A DNA stretch of 64,000 bases from Methylobacterium sp. PvR107 (GTDB lineage Bacteria > Pseudomonadota > Alphaproteobacteria > Rhizobiales > Beijerinckiaceae): positions 2,108,001 to 2,172,000 of the forward strand of contig NZ_JAFIBW010000001.1 in assembly GCF_017833295.1 (NCBI RefSeq), in the 5' to 3' direction. Positions 37,678 through 46,009 of this stretch are shown here, piece after piece; position 1 is the stretch's first letter, and each line of letters starts with the position of its first letter. Under the pieces are notes generated by a model. That model was not told the DNA's origin, made no database searches, and was given only the letters and a program-made list of their open reading frames with translations. A program made the translations under genes and the position numbers.

Positions 37678-38562
37678 CTACTTATCGGTGCAGAGCCCCT
37701 GCTCCGAGAGCCGCTTGTGCTCGCGTGGATCGCAGTCCGTCGACAGGAAGGATGCCCAGTCAGAAGGTGTGCCGTAAAACGCGTTGCGGTCGACATCACC
37801 CCTCACGCCCGGTACGCGGCCTGTAGATGTGAACTGCCAGAGCATCCACTTACGGTTGACGAATCGCTGCTCCGGCTCGGCGGCCGTCGAGCGCAACCAG
37901 TGCGGGTAGTCCGGCAATTCGCCTTCCAGAACGTCCTTATGGAAGGTGATGTCGGTGTAGATGATCGGGCGCTTGCCGGTGTAGCGCTCCATCTCCTCCA
38001 GCATCTCGGCGACCATCGCCAGGGCCTGCGCCTTCGGCAGCTTCTTCGGGCAGGTCTGCGAGTGCCCGTTCCACTCGACGTCGAGCACCGGCGGGAGCGC
38101 GCTCGGATCGTTGGGGACGTTCCTCTTGAACCAGTCCATCTGCTCCTTGGCGGAGCGGCACCAGAAGACGAAGTGGTAGGCCCCCCGAGGGACGCCCGCC
38201 CGCGCCGCACCGTCCCAGTTGGTCCGGAAGCGCTCGTCGACGTGGTCGCCGCCCTCCGTCGCCTTGATGAAGGCGAACTGGGTGCCGGCCGCCCGAACCG
38301 AGGCCCAGTCGACGTTGCCCTGCCATTTGGAGATGTCGATGCCCTGGATCGGGTGAAGCTTGGCCTTGGCCACGCCGGGATGCGGCTTCGCGTCCCCCTT
38401 GGTCGGGTAGAAGTCGGAATTCGAGGCACAGGCCGCGAGACCCGCCAGGGTCGCCGCCGCGGCGAACCGCGCGGCGAGTCGCCGCGCGGCGCCCAAGCGG
38501 CTGCTCAGGCCCCGGCCCAGATCCTCGGAAAGCGATCGCGAAAGCATGGAGATCCGCGTCAT
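37678..38562 (-). CDS. GH25 lysozyme-like lipoprotein
   Basis: A 294-residue muramidase-type protein. Residues 1-45 form a long N-terminal region ending in a lipobox-like LAGLAAC, with C45 as the likely lipidated cysteine. The glycoside hydrolase family 25 domain starts at GIDISKWQGNVDW (D76 in the active site) and includes the catalytic DVEWNG (D161, E163). Such enzymes cut the glycan strand of peptidoglycan; this one probably acts in the periplasm during wall remodelling. The n-region before the lipobox is unusually long, so a more downstream start is possible. Confidence 0.85.
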   Translation of the reverse strand: MTRISMLSRSLSEDLGRGLSSRLGAARRLAARFAAAATLAGLAACASNSDFYPTKGDAKPHPGVAKAKLHPIQGIDISKWQGNVDWASVRAAGTQFAFIKATEGGDHVDERFRTNWDGAARAGVPRGAYHFVFWCRSAKEQMDWFKRNVPNDPSALPPVLDVEWNGHSQTCPKKLPKAQALAMVAEMLEEMERYTGKRPIIYTDITFHKDVLEGELPDYPHWLRSTAAEPEQRFVNRKWMLWQFTSTGRVPGVRGDVDRNAFYGTPSDWASFLSTDCDPREHKRLSEQGLCTDK

Positions 38563-38728
38563 CAGTGCTCAGCCCGCCACCGAAAGAGCGCCACAGACAG
38601 GCGTATTCGATGGCCCCGGCGCGGTTAACGGAGCTTTGCGATCATTGCGGCGGAATTCCGAGATGCGTTGCGCTGCCGCGACATACGCGGGGCATCCCCG
38701 GCTGTTGCACAGGATGACATCCGGCTAA

Positions 38729-39208
38729 GTGCCGGTCCCGAAACATAAGTCTGGTCACACCGCCGTGAGCAAGCAACTGTTTACCATAGGCTATGAAGGC
38801 CTCGATTCGGAGCGGCTCGGCAGCGTGCTGCGGGCAGCCGGAATCGCCACACTCGCCGATGTCCGAGCGGTCGCGAATTCGCGCAAGCGTGGTTTCTCGA
38901 AAGGGGCGCTCAGCGCCTCCCTCCAGGAGGCGGGCCTCGGCTACGCGCACCTGCGCAGCCTGGGAACGCCGAAATCCGGGCGGCAGGCGGCAAGAGCCGG
39001 TGACGCGGCGCTGATGCGGCAGATCTACTGCGAGGAGGTACTCGACACGGCCGACGGACAGGCGGCGCTCGACGACCTGGCCCGGATGGCCGAAGCCGCG
39101 CCGATCTGCCTGCTCTGTTTCGAGCGGGATCCGGCCCTTTGCCACCGGCGCGTGCTGGCGGAACGCCTCGCGACCAGAGGCTTCACCGTCAGCGATCTCT
39201 ATGGCTGA
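38729..39208 (+). CDS. DUF488 family protein
   Basis: A 159-residue protein of the DUF488 family. The hallmarks are FTIGYEGLD, the DVRAVANSRKRGFSK segment, and the C-terminal cysteine-containing LLCFERDPALCHRRVLAE. Function is unknown; the conserved Asp, Arg and two Cys suggest an enzyme or metal/nucleic-acid binding. Both candidate starts are GTG (38729, or 38765 just before the conserved region); the shorter form of 147 residues is as likely. Confidence 0.82.
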   Translation: MPVPKHKSGHTAVSKQLFTIGYEGLDSERLGSVLRAAGIATLADVRAVANSRKRGFSKGALSASLQEAGLGYAHLRSLGTPKSGRQAARAGDAALMRQIYCEEVLDTADGQAALDDLARMAEAAPICLLCFERDPALCHRRVLAERLATRGFTVSDLYG

Positions 39209-39218
39209 ACAGGCCGGC

Positions 39219-39593
39219 TCACGCGCCGAGCAACGGTTGCATGCGCGCACTCAGCGCCCCGGCGAGCCGCCGGACCGGGTGGAGCGCGGCGCTCAGACGC
39301 TTCGAAGACGCCCGACCCGGCGGCCGGGGCCGCCGGCGGTCCGGATCGGCCACGGGTTCGACCGGCATGTAGAGTGCGTCGAAGAAGGAGAGTTCCAAGA
39401 GCGTCGCGCCGTCATCGTCGCCAATCACCATGGTGGCGTCCAGAAGGCGCGGATCGCCGCCGTGCTGGCGCATCAGGCGCTGGACGATCGTGCGCGCGAC
39501 CGATCGGGCGGCATCGATGTCGTCGACCGACTGGGCCGCCGACGCCGGCAGCGAGGTGCCGCCGAGGCGGATGGTGAAGTGGGCGCGGATCAT
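39219..39593 (-). CDS. DUF6894-like small protein
   Basis: A 124-residue protein. Residues 1-70 resemble the small DUF6894-type domain common in Methylobacterium and Bradyrhizobium: a short strand (AHFTIRLGG), an acidic DDIDAARSVARTIV helix, and a final strand near DGATLLELSFFDAL. The C-terminal 45 residues are basic and Pro/Arg-rich. No function is known. It converges on the DUF488 gene with 10 bases between stops. Confidence 0.55.
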   Translation of the reverse strand: MIRAHFTIRLGGTSLPASAAQSVDDIDAARSVARTIVQRLMRQHGGDPRLLDATMVIGDDDGATLLELSFFDALYMPVEPVADPDRRRPRPPGRASSKRLSAALHPVRRLAGALSARMQPLLGA

Positions 39594-39623
39594 GAAGCGC
39601 TTCTCGTAAGTCGGCTGCGTGCG

Positions 39624-39836
39624 TCAGGCGGCCTGGGCGTCGTCGACGGATTCCACCTTCTCGGCGACCGATTTCGGATCGAACGCATCGGCCAGCAGGG
39701 TGAGGCGTCGCGCCATGTCCCGCACCTCGTTCAGCGCGATCGACTTCTGGCCCTCCTTCACCGCGCGCGTGATGTCGCTGACCTGCGTGGTGGCGATCCG
39801 CTTCAGTTCGTCGGCGAGTTGCTGGCTGGTCATCAT
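39624..39836 (-). CDS. Small hypothetical protein (70 aa)
   Basis: A 70-residue helical protein starting at one of two adjacent ATGs (39836 or 39833): MMTSQQLADELKRIATTQVS and so on. It has no signal peptide or membrane segment, and no family that I recognise. A longer frame reaches 39926, but its extra N-terminus is Pro-rich and unlike the rest. It lies between the LuxR-type regulator and the DUF6894-like gene on the same strand. Confidence 0.55.
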   Translation of the reverse strand: MMTSQQLADELKRIATTQVSDITRAVKEGQKSIALNEVRDMARRLTLLADAFDPKSVAEKVESVDDAQAA

Positions 39837-39945
39837 CGCATCCGGACCCGGGATCGGTGGGAGCGGCGACCGTGGAGCGCCCGCGCTTACCAAGGGGTTT
39901 CGCCGGCCCGGAACACCTGTGGACAAGGTGGGGACTCGCGCCGGA

Positions 39946-40866
39946 TCAGTCCTGGAGGTGTCGCGCGGCGATGATCGAGGCGGCCGTGCGATTCTCGACG
40001 CCGAGCTTGGCGTAGATGCCCTCGAGGTGCTTCGTCACCGTCCGATGGCTGAGACCCAGGATCTCGCCGATATCGCGGCTCGACTTGCCCCGGGACAGCC
40101 AGAGGAGAACCTCGGCCTCACGGCCGGTGACGGGGAGCTTCGCGCGCAGCCGCTCGATTCCGGAGGCCGGCTCCTCCCGGGACAGGCGGAGCAGGATCTC
40201 GTCCGGGGTGCCTCCGATGAAGCTCAAGGCGTAGGCCGTGCCGTCGGGATCGGTCAGGGTCAGGGCTGTGCCGACGGCCCCGGCCAGATGCGCGCCCAAC
40301 CAGTCGCGGGCGCGCGCCGGCAATTCGAGAGTGCCCGAGTGATGCGCGCCAAGGCCGCTCAGAAGCCGGCCGGCCTGTGGCGTCGACCACAGCACCCGCC
40401 CCTGCGCCGAGACCGCGAACAGGGTCCGGCCGGCGGTGTCGAGGGCGGCCCGCGCACTCTGCGCGGCGCGGGCGCTCGCGAGATGCACGCGGATCCGGGC
40501 CAGGATCTCGTCGGGGGCGATCGGCTTGGTGACGTAGTCGATCCCGCCGGCGGAGAGGCCCTTCACGATGTGCTCGGTCTCGCTGAGCCCGGTCATGAAG
40601 ATCACCGGCACGCCGGCGAGCTGCGGCTTGGCCTTGAGCCGGCGGCAGGTCTCAAATCCGTCGAGGCCCGGCATCACCGCGTCGAGCAGGATCACGTCGG
40701 GCGTGATCTCGTCCACCAGGGCCAGGGCAAGATCGCCGCCAACCGCGACCAGTACGGTCGCGCCGGAGCGCTGGATCGCCTCGGTGAGGAAGCTCAGCGT
40801 GTCGGGCGAATCGTCGACCACCAGCACGAGATCCCGCTGCGACTGGACGGGCGGCGCCTCAGCCAT
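39946..40866 (-). CDS. LuxR/NarL-type response regulator
   Basis: A 306-residue regulator. The N-terminal receiver has the acidic pair at residues 18-19, phosphoacceptor D62 in VILLDAVMPGLDG, and lysine in YVTKPI. The middle (about 130-235) resembles a degenerate PAS-like domain. The C-terminal helix-turn-helix is of the LuxR type (GKSSRDIGEILGLSHRTVTK). It overlaps the end of the permease-kinase gene by 8 bases, so the two are translated together and form a two-component pair. The divergent urea/amide operon is the likely target. Confidence 0.9.
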   Translation of the reverse strand: MAEAPPVQSQRDLVLVVDDSPDTLSFLTEAIQRSGATVLVAVGGDLALALVDEITPDVILLDAVMPGLDGFETCRRLKAKPQLAGVPVIFMTGLSETEHIVKGLSAGGIDYVTKPIAPDEILARIRVHLASARAAQSARAALDTAGRTLFAVSAQGRVLWSTPQAGRLLSGLGAHHSGTLELPARARDWLGAHLAGAVGTALTLTDPDGTAYALSFIGGTPDEILLRLSREEPASGIERLRAKLPVTGREAEVLLWLSRGKSSRDIGEILGLSHRTVTKHLEGIYAKLGVENRTAASIIAARHLQD

Positions 40867-43800
40867 GGCGCGCGAACTCCTGCAGGACCGAGAGATAGCG
40901 GCGCAGGTCGTATCCCTCGACCAGCCCGCGCATCCGGGCGACGAACGCGGGCGGCACGGTCGTGTCAGCCTCCATCTGGATCAGCTTGGCCTCGATGGCC
41001 CGGATATGCCCGATCCGGCCGAGCCGCAGGAGCTCGCCGATATGCTCGGGCCCGGGCCCGGGGATGTCGGCGGCCGCCGGCGCAGGCGCGTGCCGGGGCG
41101 CGCCGCCAGTCTCGGTCCATTCGAGATGCAGGAGCTTGCCGATCCGCTCCAGGACGTCGCGCAGGTCGAAGGGCTTCGCGAAGATCGCGTCGTGGGGGGC
41201 GTCGTCGCCGCGAGTCGGGCTGATCTCGTGGACATTGGCGGACATCATGGCGATCGGGCCGGCATGCCCGGCCTGCCGCAAGGCCGCCGCCGCAGCCCAG
41301 CCGCTCATCCCGGGCATCGCGATATCGAGGAGGATCAGGTCGACGCCGCCCTGCGCGACCATCGCGAGGCACTCGGCTCCCGACCCGGCCTCGCGCACGG
41401 AGATGCCCTGCGGCTCCAGGATCGCCCGCATCAGGGCACGGTGGGCGCTGTCGTCGTCGGCCACCAGGACGGTGCGGCGCGCGCCCGCATAGACCCGCTC
41501 CGGGGCCGCCACCGGCGCGGGCGCCGTGATCGGCGCCGGCTGGGCCACGGAGGCCAGCATCAGGCGTAGCCGCGCCTGCGTGCCGCCGCCCGGAGCGGCC
41601 GTCACGGTAATCTCGCCGCCAAGCAGCTGCGCCAGCAGGTTGGCGATGGTCAGACCGAGCCCCGTCCCCGGGGTGCTGCGGGCGGCGGGAGTCGAGCCGC
41701 GCTCGAACGGCTCGAAGATCCGCGCCAGATCCGCATCCGGGATACCCGGGCCGGTATCGCGGATCGTGAACACCGCGATCTGGCTCCGGTAGCTCAGGTC
41801 CAGCGACACGGTTCCGGATTCCGTGAACTTGATGGCGTTCGACAGCAGGTTGAGCAGCACCTGACGCAGGCGCTTCTCGTCGGTGGCGACCACCGCGGGC
41901 AGGATCTCGGGCCTTGAGAACCGGAACTCAAGTCCGGCCTCTCGGGCCTGGAGCCGCACCATGTCGACCAGCTGGTCGAGGAAGTCGGTCAGCCGGATTT
42001 CGTCGCGGTGAATCTGGAGGCGCCCGGCCTCCATGCGCGAGATGTCGAGGAGCCCGTCGATCAGGCCGGACAGGTGCTGGGCGCTGCGCCGGATCACCCG
42101 CAGGCCGTTGACGCGATGCGCCGGGATCGCGGGATCGGATTCGAGGAGCTGGGCGTAGCCGAGCACGGTGGAGAGCGGCGTGCGCAGCTCGTGGCTGATG
42201 CCCACCACATAGCGGCTCTTGGCCTGGTTGGCGGCCTCGGCCCGTTCTTTGGCGTCCTGCAGCTTGGCATCGGTGATCTTATGGGCCGCGATTTCGGCTT
42301 GGTAGAGGGCGGTCTGGCGCATCGTCTCGGCCTGGGCGACGCGCCGGCTCTCCTGGGCGAGCACGAACAGCCACGCCACGACGCCGAGGATCACCACCAA
42401 GGTGAAGAACACGCTGGTGAGCGCGGTGCGCAGGAATTCGCGGTTTTCCGGATGTCCGATCGTCGCGCCCGCATGCACGATGCCGAGGATCAGGCCGATC
42501 ACCGCGCAGAGCGTCAGCATCACCGCGAGGTAGCGGCCGAGCGGCGCGCCGATCCAGGCGGCAGTGCGGCCCGGAAGGATCCGAGCCACGGCGGCCTGCG
42601 CCTGCACCTCCAGACGGCCATGGGGCTTGCACAGGTCGCCGCAGCGAGCGTCGAGCGAGCAGCAGAGGGAGCAGATCGGCGCATCGTAGGCCGGGCAATG
42701 GGCCATGTCCTCGCCCTCGAAGGGCAGCTCGCAAACCCGGCAGACCACCTCGGCCGAACCCCAATCCAGCTTCGGGGTCCGGGCGAGATACCAGCGCCCG
42801 GCGGTGGCCCAGGCGATCGCCGGGGCGGCGCAGAACGCGATCGCCAGGGTCAGCAGCGGCGCGAAGGGCTGCAGGGTCGCGCCAAGCCAGCCGACATAGG
42901 CCGCGCCCCCGGCCGCGAGGGCCAGCGCCATCGCGCCAGTGCCGACCGGGTTCACGGCGTAGAGATGGGCGCGCTTGAACTCGATGCCCGGCGGCGAGAG
43001 GCCCAGCGGCTTGTTGATGGCGAGATCCGCCGCGAGCGCCCCGACCCAGGCCGAGACCACGGAGGCGTAGAGCGGCAGGGTACTCTCGATGGTCTTGTCG
43101 ATGCCGAGCTCCATCAGGAGCACCGCGATGGCGACGTTGAACACCAGCCAGACCACCCGTCCCGGATGACTGTGGGTCAGCCGCGAGAAGAAGTTCGACC
43201 ACGCGATCGAGCCGGCATAGGCGTTGGTGAGGTTGATCTTGAGCTGCGAAACGAGGACGAACAGCCCGGTGAGCAGCAAGGCCGCCCGGCTTCCCTCCCC
43301 CGTGAGGTAGCCGAACGCCACCGCGTACATGCGGGTCGGCTCGGCGGCGTGCTCGGGCGGCACACCGTGCCCGAGCGCCAGCACCGTGAGGGCGGCGCCG
43401 AGCAGGATCTTGAGCATCCCGGGCAGGATCCAGCCGGCGCCCCCCGACAGGACGGCGAGCCACCAGCGGCGGTCGCGCGGCCCCGAAGGCTCCGGCACGA
43501 AGCGCAGGAAGTCGACCTGCTCGCCCACCTGGGCCAGCAGCGCCAGGAGGACGCCCGTGGCGAGCCCGAACCGGGCGAGATCGAAGCCCGCCCCGCCGCC
43601 GTCGAGGCCGGGGAAGTTAGTGAGCGCCCGCAGCGGTCCCGCACCCTGTGCCGCCACGAAGATCAACGGCAGCAGACTCAAGGCGATCCAGATCGGCTGC
43701 GTCCAGATCTGGAACCGGCTGATCAGGCGGATCCCGTAGATGACGAGGGGAATCACCGCCCCGGCACAGAGCAGATAGCCGATCCCGAGCGGCAGCTCGA

Positions 43801-44233
43801 AGCAGAGCTGCAGCGCCAGCGCCATGATCGCCGCCTCGATGGCGAAGAACAGGAAGGTGAAGCTCGCGTAGATCAGCGACGTCACGGTCGAGCCGAGATA
43901 GCCGAAGCCGGCGCCGCGGGTCAGGAGGTCCATGTCGACCCCGTACCGGGCGGCGTAGACGGTGATCGGAGCCGCAGTGGCGAAGATGATCAGGCCGACG
44001 ACCAGCACGGCCGCCGCCGTGTTCGGAAACCCCGCGGTGAGCGCCAGCGTGCCGCCGATCGCTTCCAGGGCCAGGAACGAGATCGAGCCGAGGGCGGTCT
44101 GCGCCACCTCGAGGCTTGACCAGCGCCGCGCCTTCTTGGCGGTGAAGCGGAGGGCGTAATCCTCCAGCGTCTCGTCGGCGACGAAGCGGTTGTAGTCCCG
44201 GCGGATGGGAATGATGCGCTGCGGACCGCTCAT
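40859..44233 (-). CDS. NCS1-permease/hybrid histidine kinase fusion
   Basis: A 1124-residue membrane protein. Residues about 20-480 are a nearly full-length NCS1 nucleobase/allantoin-type permease (LEVAQTALGSISFLALEAIG, LLTRGAGFGYLGS, LKINLTNAYAGSIAWSNFF), with roughly 12 hydrophobic segments. Residues 495-540 carry eight cysteines in paired order (C498, C501, C513, C521, C524, C525, C531, C535), like a double zinc-binding module. Two more membrane segments (565-625), a kinase with H681 in SHELRTPLS, N799 and GTGLGLTI, and a receiver with D970 (LILLDIAMPG) follow. A C-terminal helical tail may be an Hpt-like remnant. It probably senses its ligand through the permease fold. Confidence 0.9.
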   Translation of the reverse strand: MSGPQRIIPIRRDYNRFVADETLEDYALRFTAKKARRWSSLEVAQTALGSISFLALEAIGGTLALTAGFPNTAAAVLVVGLIIFATAAPITVYAARYGVDMDLLTRGAGFGYLGSTVTSLIYASFTFLFFAIEAAIMALALQLCFELPLGIGYLLCAGAVIPLVIYGIRLISRFQIWTQPIWIALSLLPLIFVAAQGAGPLRALTNFPGLDGGGAGFDLARFGLATGVLLALLAQVGEQVDFLRFVPEPSGPRDRRWWLAVLSGGAGWILPGMLKILLGAALTVLALGHGVPPEHAAEPTRMYAVAFGYLTGEGSRAALLLTGLFVLVSQLKINLTNAYAGSIAWSNFFSRLTHSHPGRVVWLVFNVAIAVLLMELGIDKTIESTLPLYASVVSAWVGALAADLAINKPLGLSPPGIEFKRAHLYAVNPVGTGAMALALAAGGAAYVGWLGATLQPFAPLLTLAIAFCAAPAIAWATAGRWYLARTPKLDWGSAEVVCRVCELPFEGEDMAHCPAYDAPICSLCCSLDARCGDLCKPHGRLEVQAQAAVARILPGRTAAWIGAPLGRYLAVMLTLCAVIGLILGIVHAGATIGHPENREFLRTALTSVFFTLVVILGVVAWLFVLAQESRRVAQAETMRQTALYQAEIAAHKITDAKLQDAKERAEAANQAKSRYVVGISHELRTPLSTVLGYAQLLESDPAIPAHRVNGLRVIRRSAQHLSGLIDGLLDISRMEAGRLQIHRDEIRLTDFLDQLVDMVRLQAREAGLEFRFSRPEILPAVVATDEKRLRQVLLNLLSNAIKFTESGTVSLDLSYRSQIAVFTIRDTGPGIPDADLARIFEPFERGSTPAARSTPGTGLGLTIANLLAQLLGGEITVTAAPGGGTQARLRLMLASVAQPAPITAPAPVAAPERVYAGARRTVLVADDDSAHRALMRAILEPQGISVREAGSGAECLAMVAQGGVDLILLDIAMPGMSGWAAAAALRQAGHAGPIAMMSANVHEISPTRGDDAPHDAIFAKPFDLRDVLERIGKLLHLEWTETGGAPRHAPAPAAADIPGPGPEHIGELLRLGRIGHIRAIEAKLIQMEADTTVPPAFVARMRGLVEGYDLRRYLSVLQEFARHG

Positions 44234-44408
44234 CGGGCTTCGGACGGAAAGATCCGGCCGCCGCGCCCGGTCGGACGCGCGCACGGGCGGCCGCGCGACG
44301 CGCGCGCAAGACCGGGCACCGGAGCGGTGCTCTCGCTACTCGCGCCCCCGGTCACCCCGACCTCAAAGCATTGCGCCGCCATGGTGCAGCGCATGCAAGA
44401 CCACGGCC

Positions 44409-44426
44409 ATACGCAAAATCGCGTAT
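44409..44426. promoter_or_regulatory. Candidate operator between kinase and urtA
   Basis: A perfect 6-bp inverted repeat ATACGC-N6-GCGTAT, centred about 94 bases before the urtA start and 184 bases before the kinase start. LuxR-type regulators bind short symmetric sites of this sort. No assigned gene overlaps it. Confidence 0.4.
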
Positions 44427-44510
44427 AGGCGGCACCGCGAACCAGGACCTAGCCTGCGCTCGTCGATCCGGGCCGCCTCTCAAGGCCCGGACGCGAACAG
44501 GGTCAGGCAC

Positions 44511-45779
44511 ATGGCAGACGACACCGAGACCGGCGCCGATCACGGCTTGCGCTCCCCGCTGCGGCGCAGACTGCTCATGGGGCTGGCCGGCGCCCCGGCG
44601 CTGGCACTGATGCCGCGGACCGCCTGGGCCGCGCCGCCGACCGCTTCAGTCAACACCACCGGTCTCGCTGTGACCGACACCGAGGTGACAGTCGGCATCC
44701 TGCACTCGATCACCGGCACCATGGCGATCTCCGAGACGGGTGCGCAGGAGGCGGAAAAACTTGCGATCGCCCAGATCAACGAGGCCGGCGGCGTGCTCGG
44801 CCGCAAGATCAAGATCATCCAGGAGGACGGCGCCTCCGACTGGCCGACCTTCGCCGAGAAGGCCAAGAAGCTGCTCGTCAACGACCATTGCGCCGCCGTG
44901 ATGGGCTGCTGGACCTCAGCCTCGCGCAAGGCGGTGCTGCCGGTCTTCGAGCAGTACAACGGCCTGCTCTACTACCCGACCTTCTACGAGGGCCTGGAGC
45001 AGTCGAAGAACGTCTTCTACACCGGCCAGGAGGCCACGCAGCAGATCCTCGCCGGCCTCGACTGGGTCCACAAGGAGAAGGGCGGCGACAGCTTCTACTT
45101 CATCGGCTCCGACTATATCTGGCCGCGAACCTCCAACAAGATCGCCCGCAAGCACGTCGAGAACGTGCTCAAGGGGAAGGTGGTCGGCGAGGAGTACTTC
45201 CCCCTCGGCCACACGCAGTTCAATTCGGTCATCAACAAGATCAAGCTCACCAAGCCCAAGGTGATCTTCGCCGACGTGGTCGGCGGCTCGAACGTGGCGT
45301 TCTACAAGCAGCTCAAGGCGGCGGGCATCGACCTGTCGAAACAGGTGCTGATGACCATCTCGGTCACCGAGGACGAGATCGACGGAATCGGCGGCGAGAA
45401 CATCGCCGGGGCCTACGCCTGCATGAAGTACTTCGAGTCGATCCAGAACGAGAACAACAAGGCGTTCGTCGCCGCGTTCAAGAAGATGTGGGGCGAGAAG
45501 ACGGTCATCGGCGACGTGACGCAGGCGGCCTATCTCGGCCCGTTCCTGTGGAAGATGGCCTGCGAGAAGGCCGGCTCGTTCGACGTCGACAAGGTCGTGG
45601 CGGCCTCGCCGGGTCTCGAGTTCAAGGGCGCGCCGGAAGGCTATGTGAAGATCGACGAGAACCATCACCTCTGGTCGAAGACCCGGGTCGGCAAGGCGAA
45701 GCCGGATGGCCAGTTCGAGATCGTCTACACCAGCCCGGAGCTGATCAAGCCGGATCCGTTCCCGAAGGGCTACCAGTAA
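44511..45779 (+). CDS. urtA: Urea/short-chain amide ABC transporter, substrate-binding protein
   Basis: A 422-residue periplasmic binding protein of the branched-chain amino acid type. It has a Tat-like signal (RRRLLMGLAGAPALALMPRTAWA in two parts, RRR at 18-20), then VTVGILHSITGTMAISETGA, ASRKAVLPVFEQYNGLLYYP and FYFIGSDYIWPRTSN. These match UrtA and the FmdD amide-binding protein. The start is the ATG at 44511; the open frame further upstream is not protein-like. It is the first gene of the operon, and an inverted repeat separates it from urtB. Confidence 0.92.
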   Translation: MADDTETGADHGLRSPLRRRLLMGLAGAPALALMPRTAWAAPPTASVNTTGLAVTDTEVTVGILHSITGTMAISETGAQEAEKLAIAQINEAGGVLGRKIKIIQEDGASDWPTFAEKAKKLLVNDHCAAVMGCWTSASRKAVLPVFEQYNGLLYYPTFYEGLEQSKNVFYTGQEATQQILAGLDWVHKEKGGDSFYFIGSDYIWPRTSNKIARKHVENVLKGKVVGEEYFPLGHTQFNSVINKIKLTKPKVIFADVVGGSNVAFYKQLKAAGIDLSKQVLMTISVTEDEIDGIGGENIAGAYACMKYFESIQNENNKAFVAAFKKMWGEKTVIGDVTQAAYLGPFLWKMACEKAGSFDVDKVVAASPGLEFKGAPEGYVKIDENHHLWSKTRVGKAKPDGQFEIVYTSPELIKPDPFPKGYQ

Positions 45780-45789
45780 GCGCACGGTT

Positions 45790-45962
45790 CTCCCCTCCCT
45801 CCTCTGCGGGGGAGGGTGGCCCGCGAAGGGGGTCGGAGAGGGGAGCGACGGTGCAGAAGAAGGCTTTGGCCTTCAAGCCGCTCGCGCCCCTTTCTGAACC
45901 CGGGTTCCCCTCTCCCGACCCCTGCTGACGCAGGGGCCACCCTGCCCTGCGGAGGGGGAGAG
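45790..45962. repeat. Large inverted repeat between urtA and urtB
   Basis: Two arms of about 54 bases, roughly 75 percent complementary (left begins TCCCCTCCCTCCTCTGCGGG, right begins TCCCCTCTCCCGACCCCTGC), with about 61 bases between them. It can fold into a very long hairpin in the mRNA. It may be a MITE-like element, and it could reduce expression of the permease genes relative to the binding protein. Confidence 0.75.
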
Positions 45963-46009
45963 CGGCGCGGGCTTCAGTCACGCACTCACTCTCGCGGAAG
46001 ACCGAAACC

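Noticed and set aside
42008..44119. A 703-codon open frame antisense to the permease-kinase gene
   Set aside because: Composition (Arg, Gly, Glu, Gln, Ala) is that of a GC-rich shadow frame, and the opposite strand has clear domains.
44380..44400. Possible sigma-54 promoter before urtA (TGGTGCAGCGCATGCA)
   Set aside because: The GG/GC spacing is right, but too many consensus bases differ (TGGTGC, ATGC).
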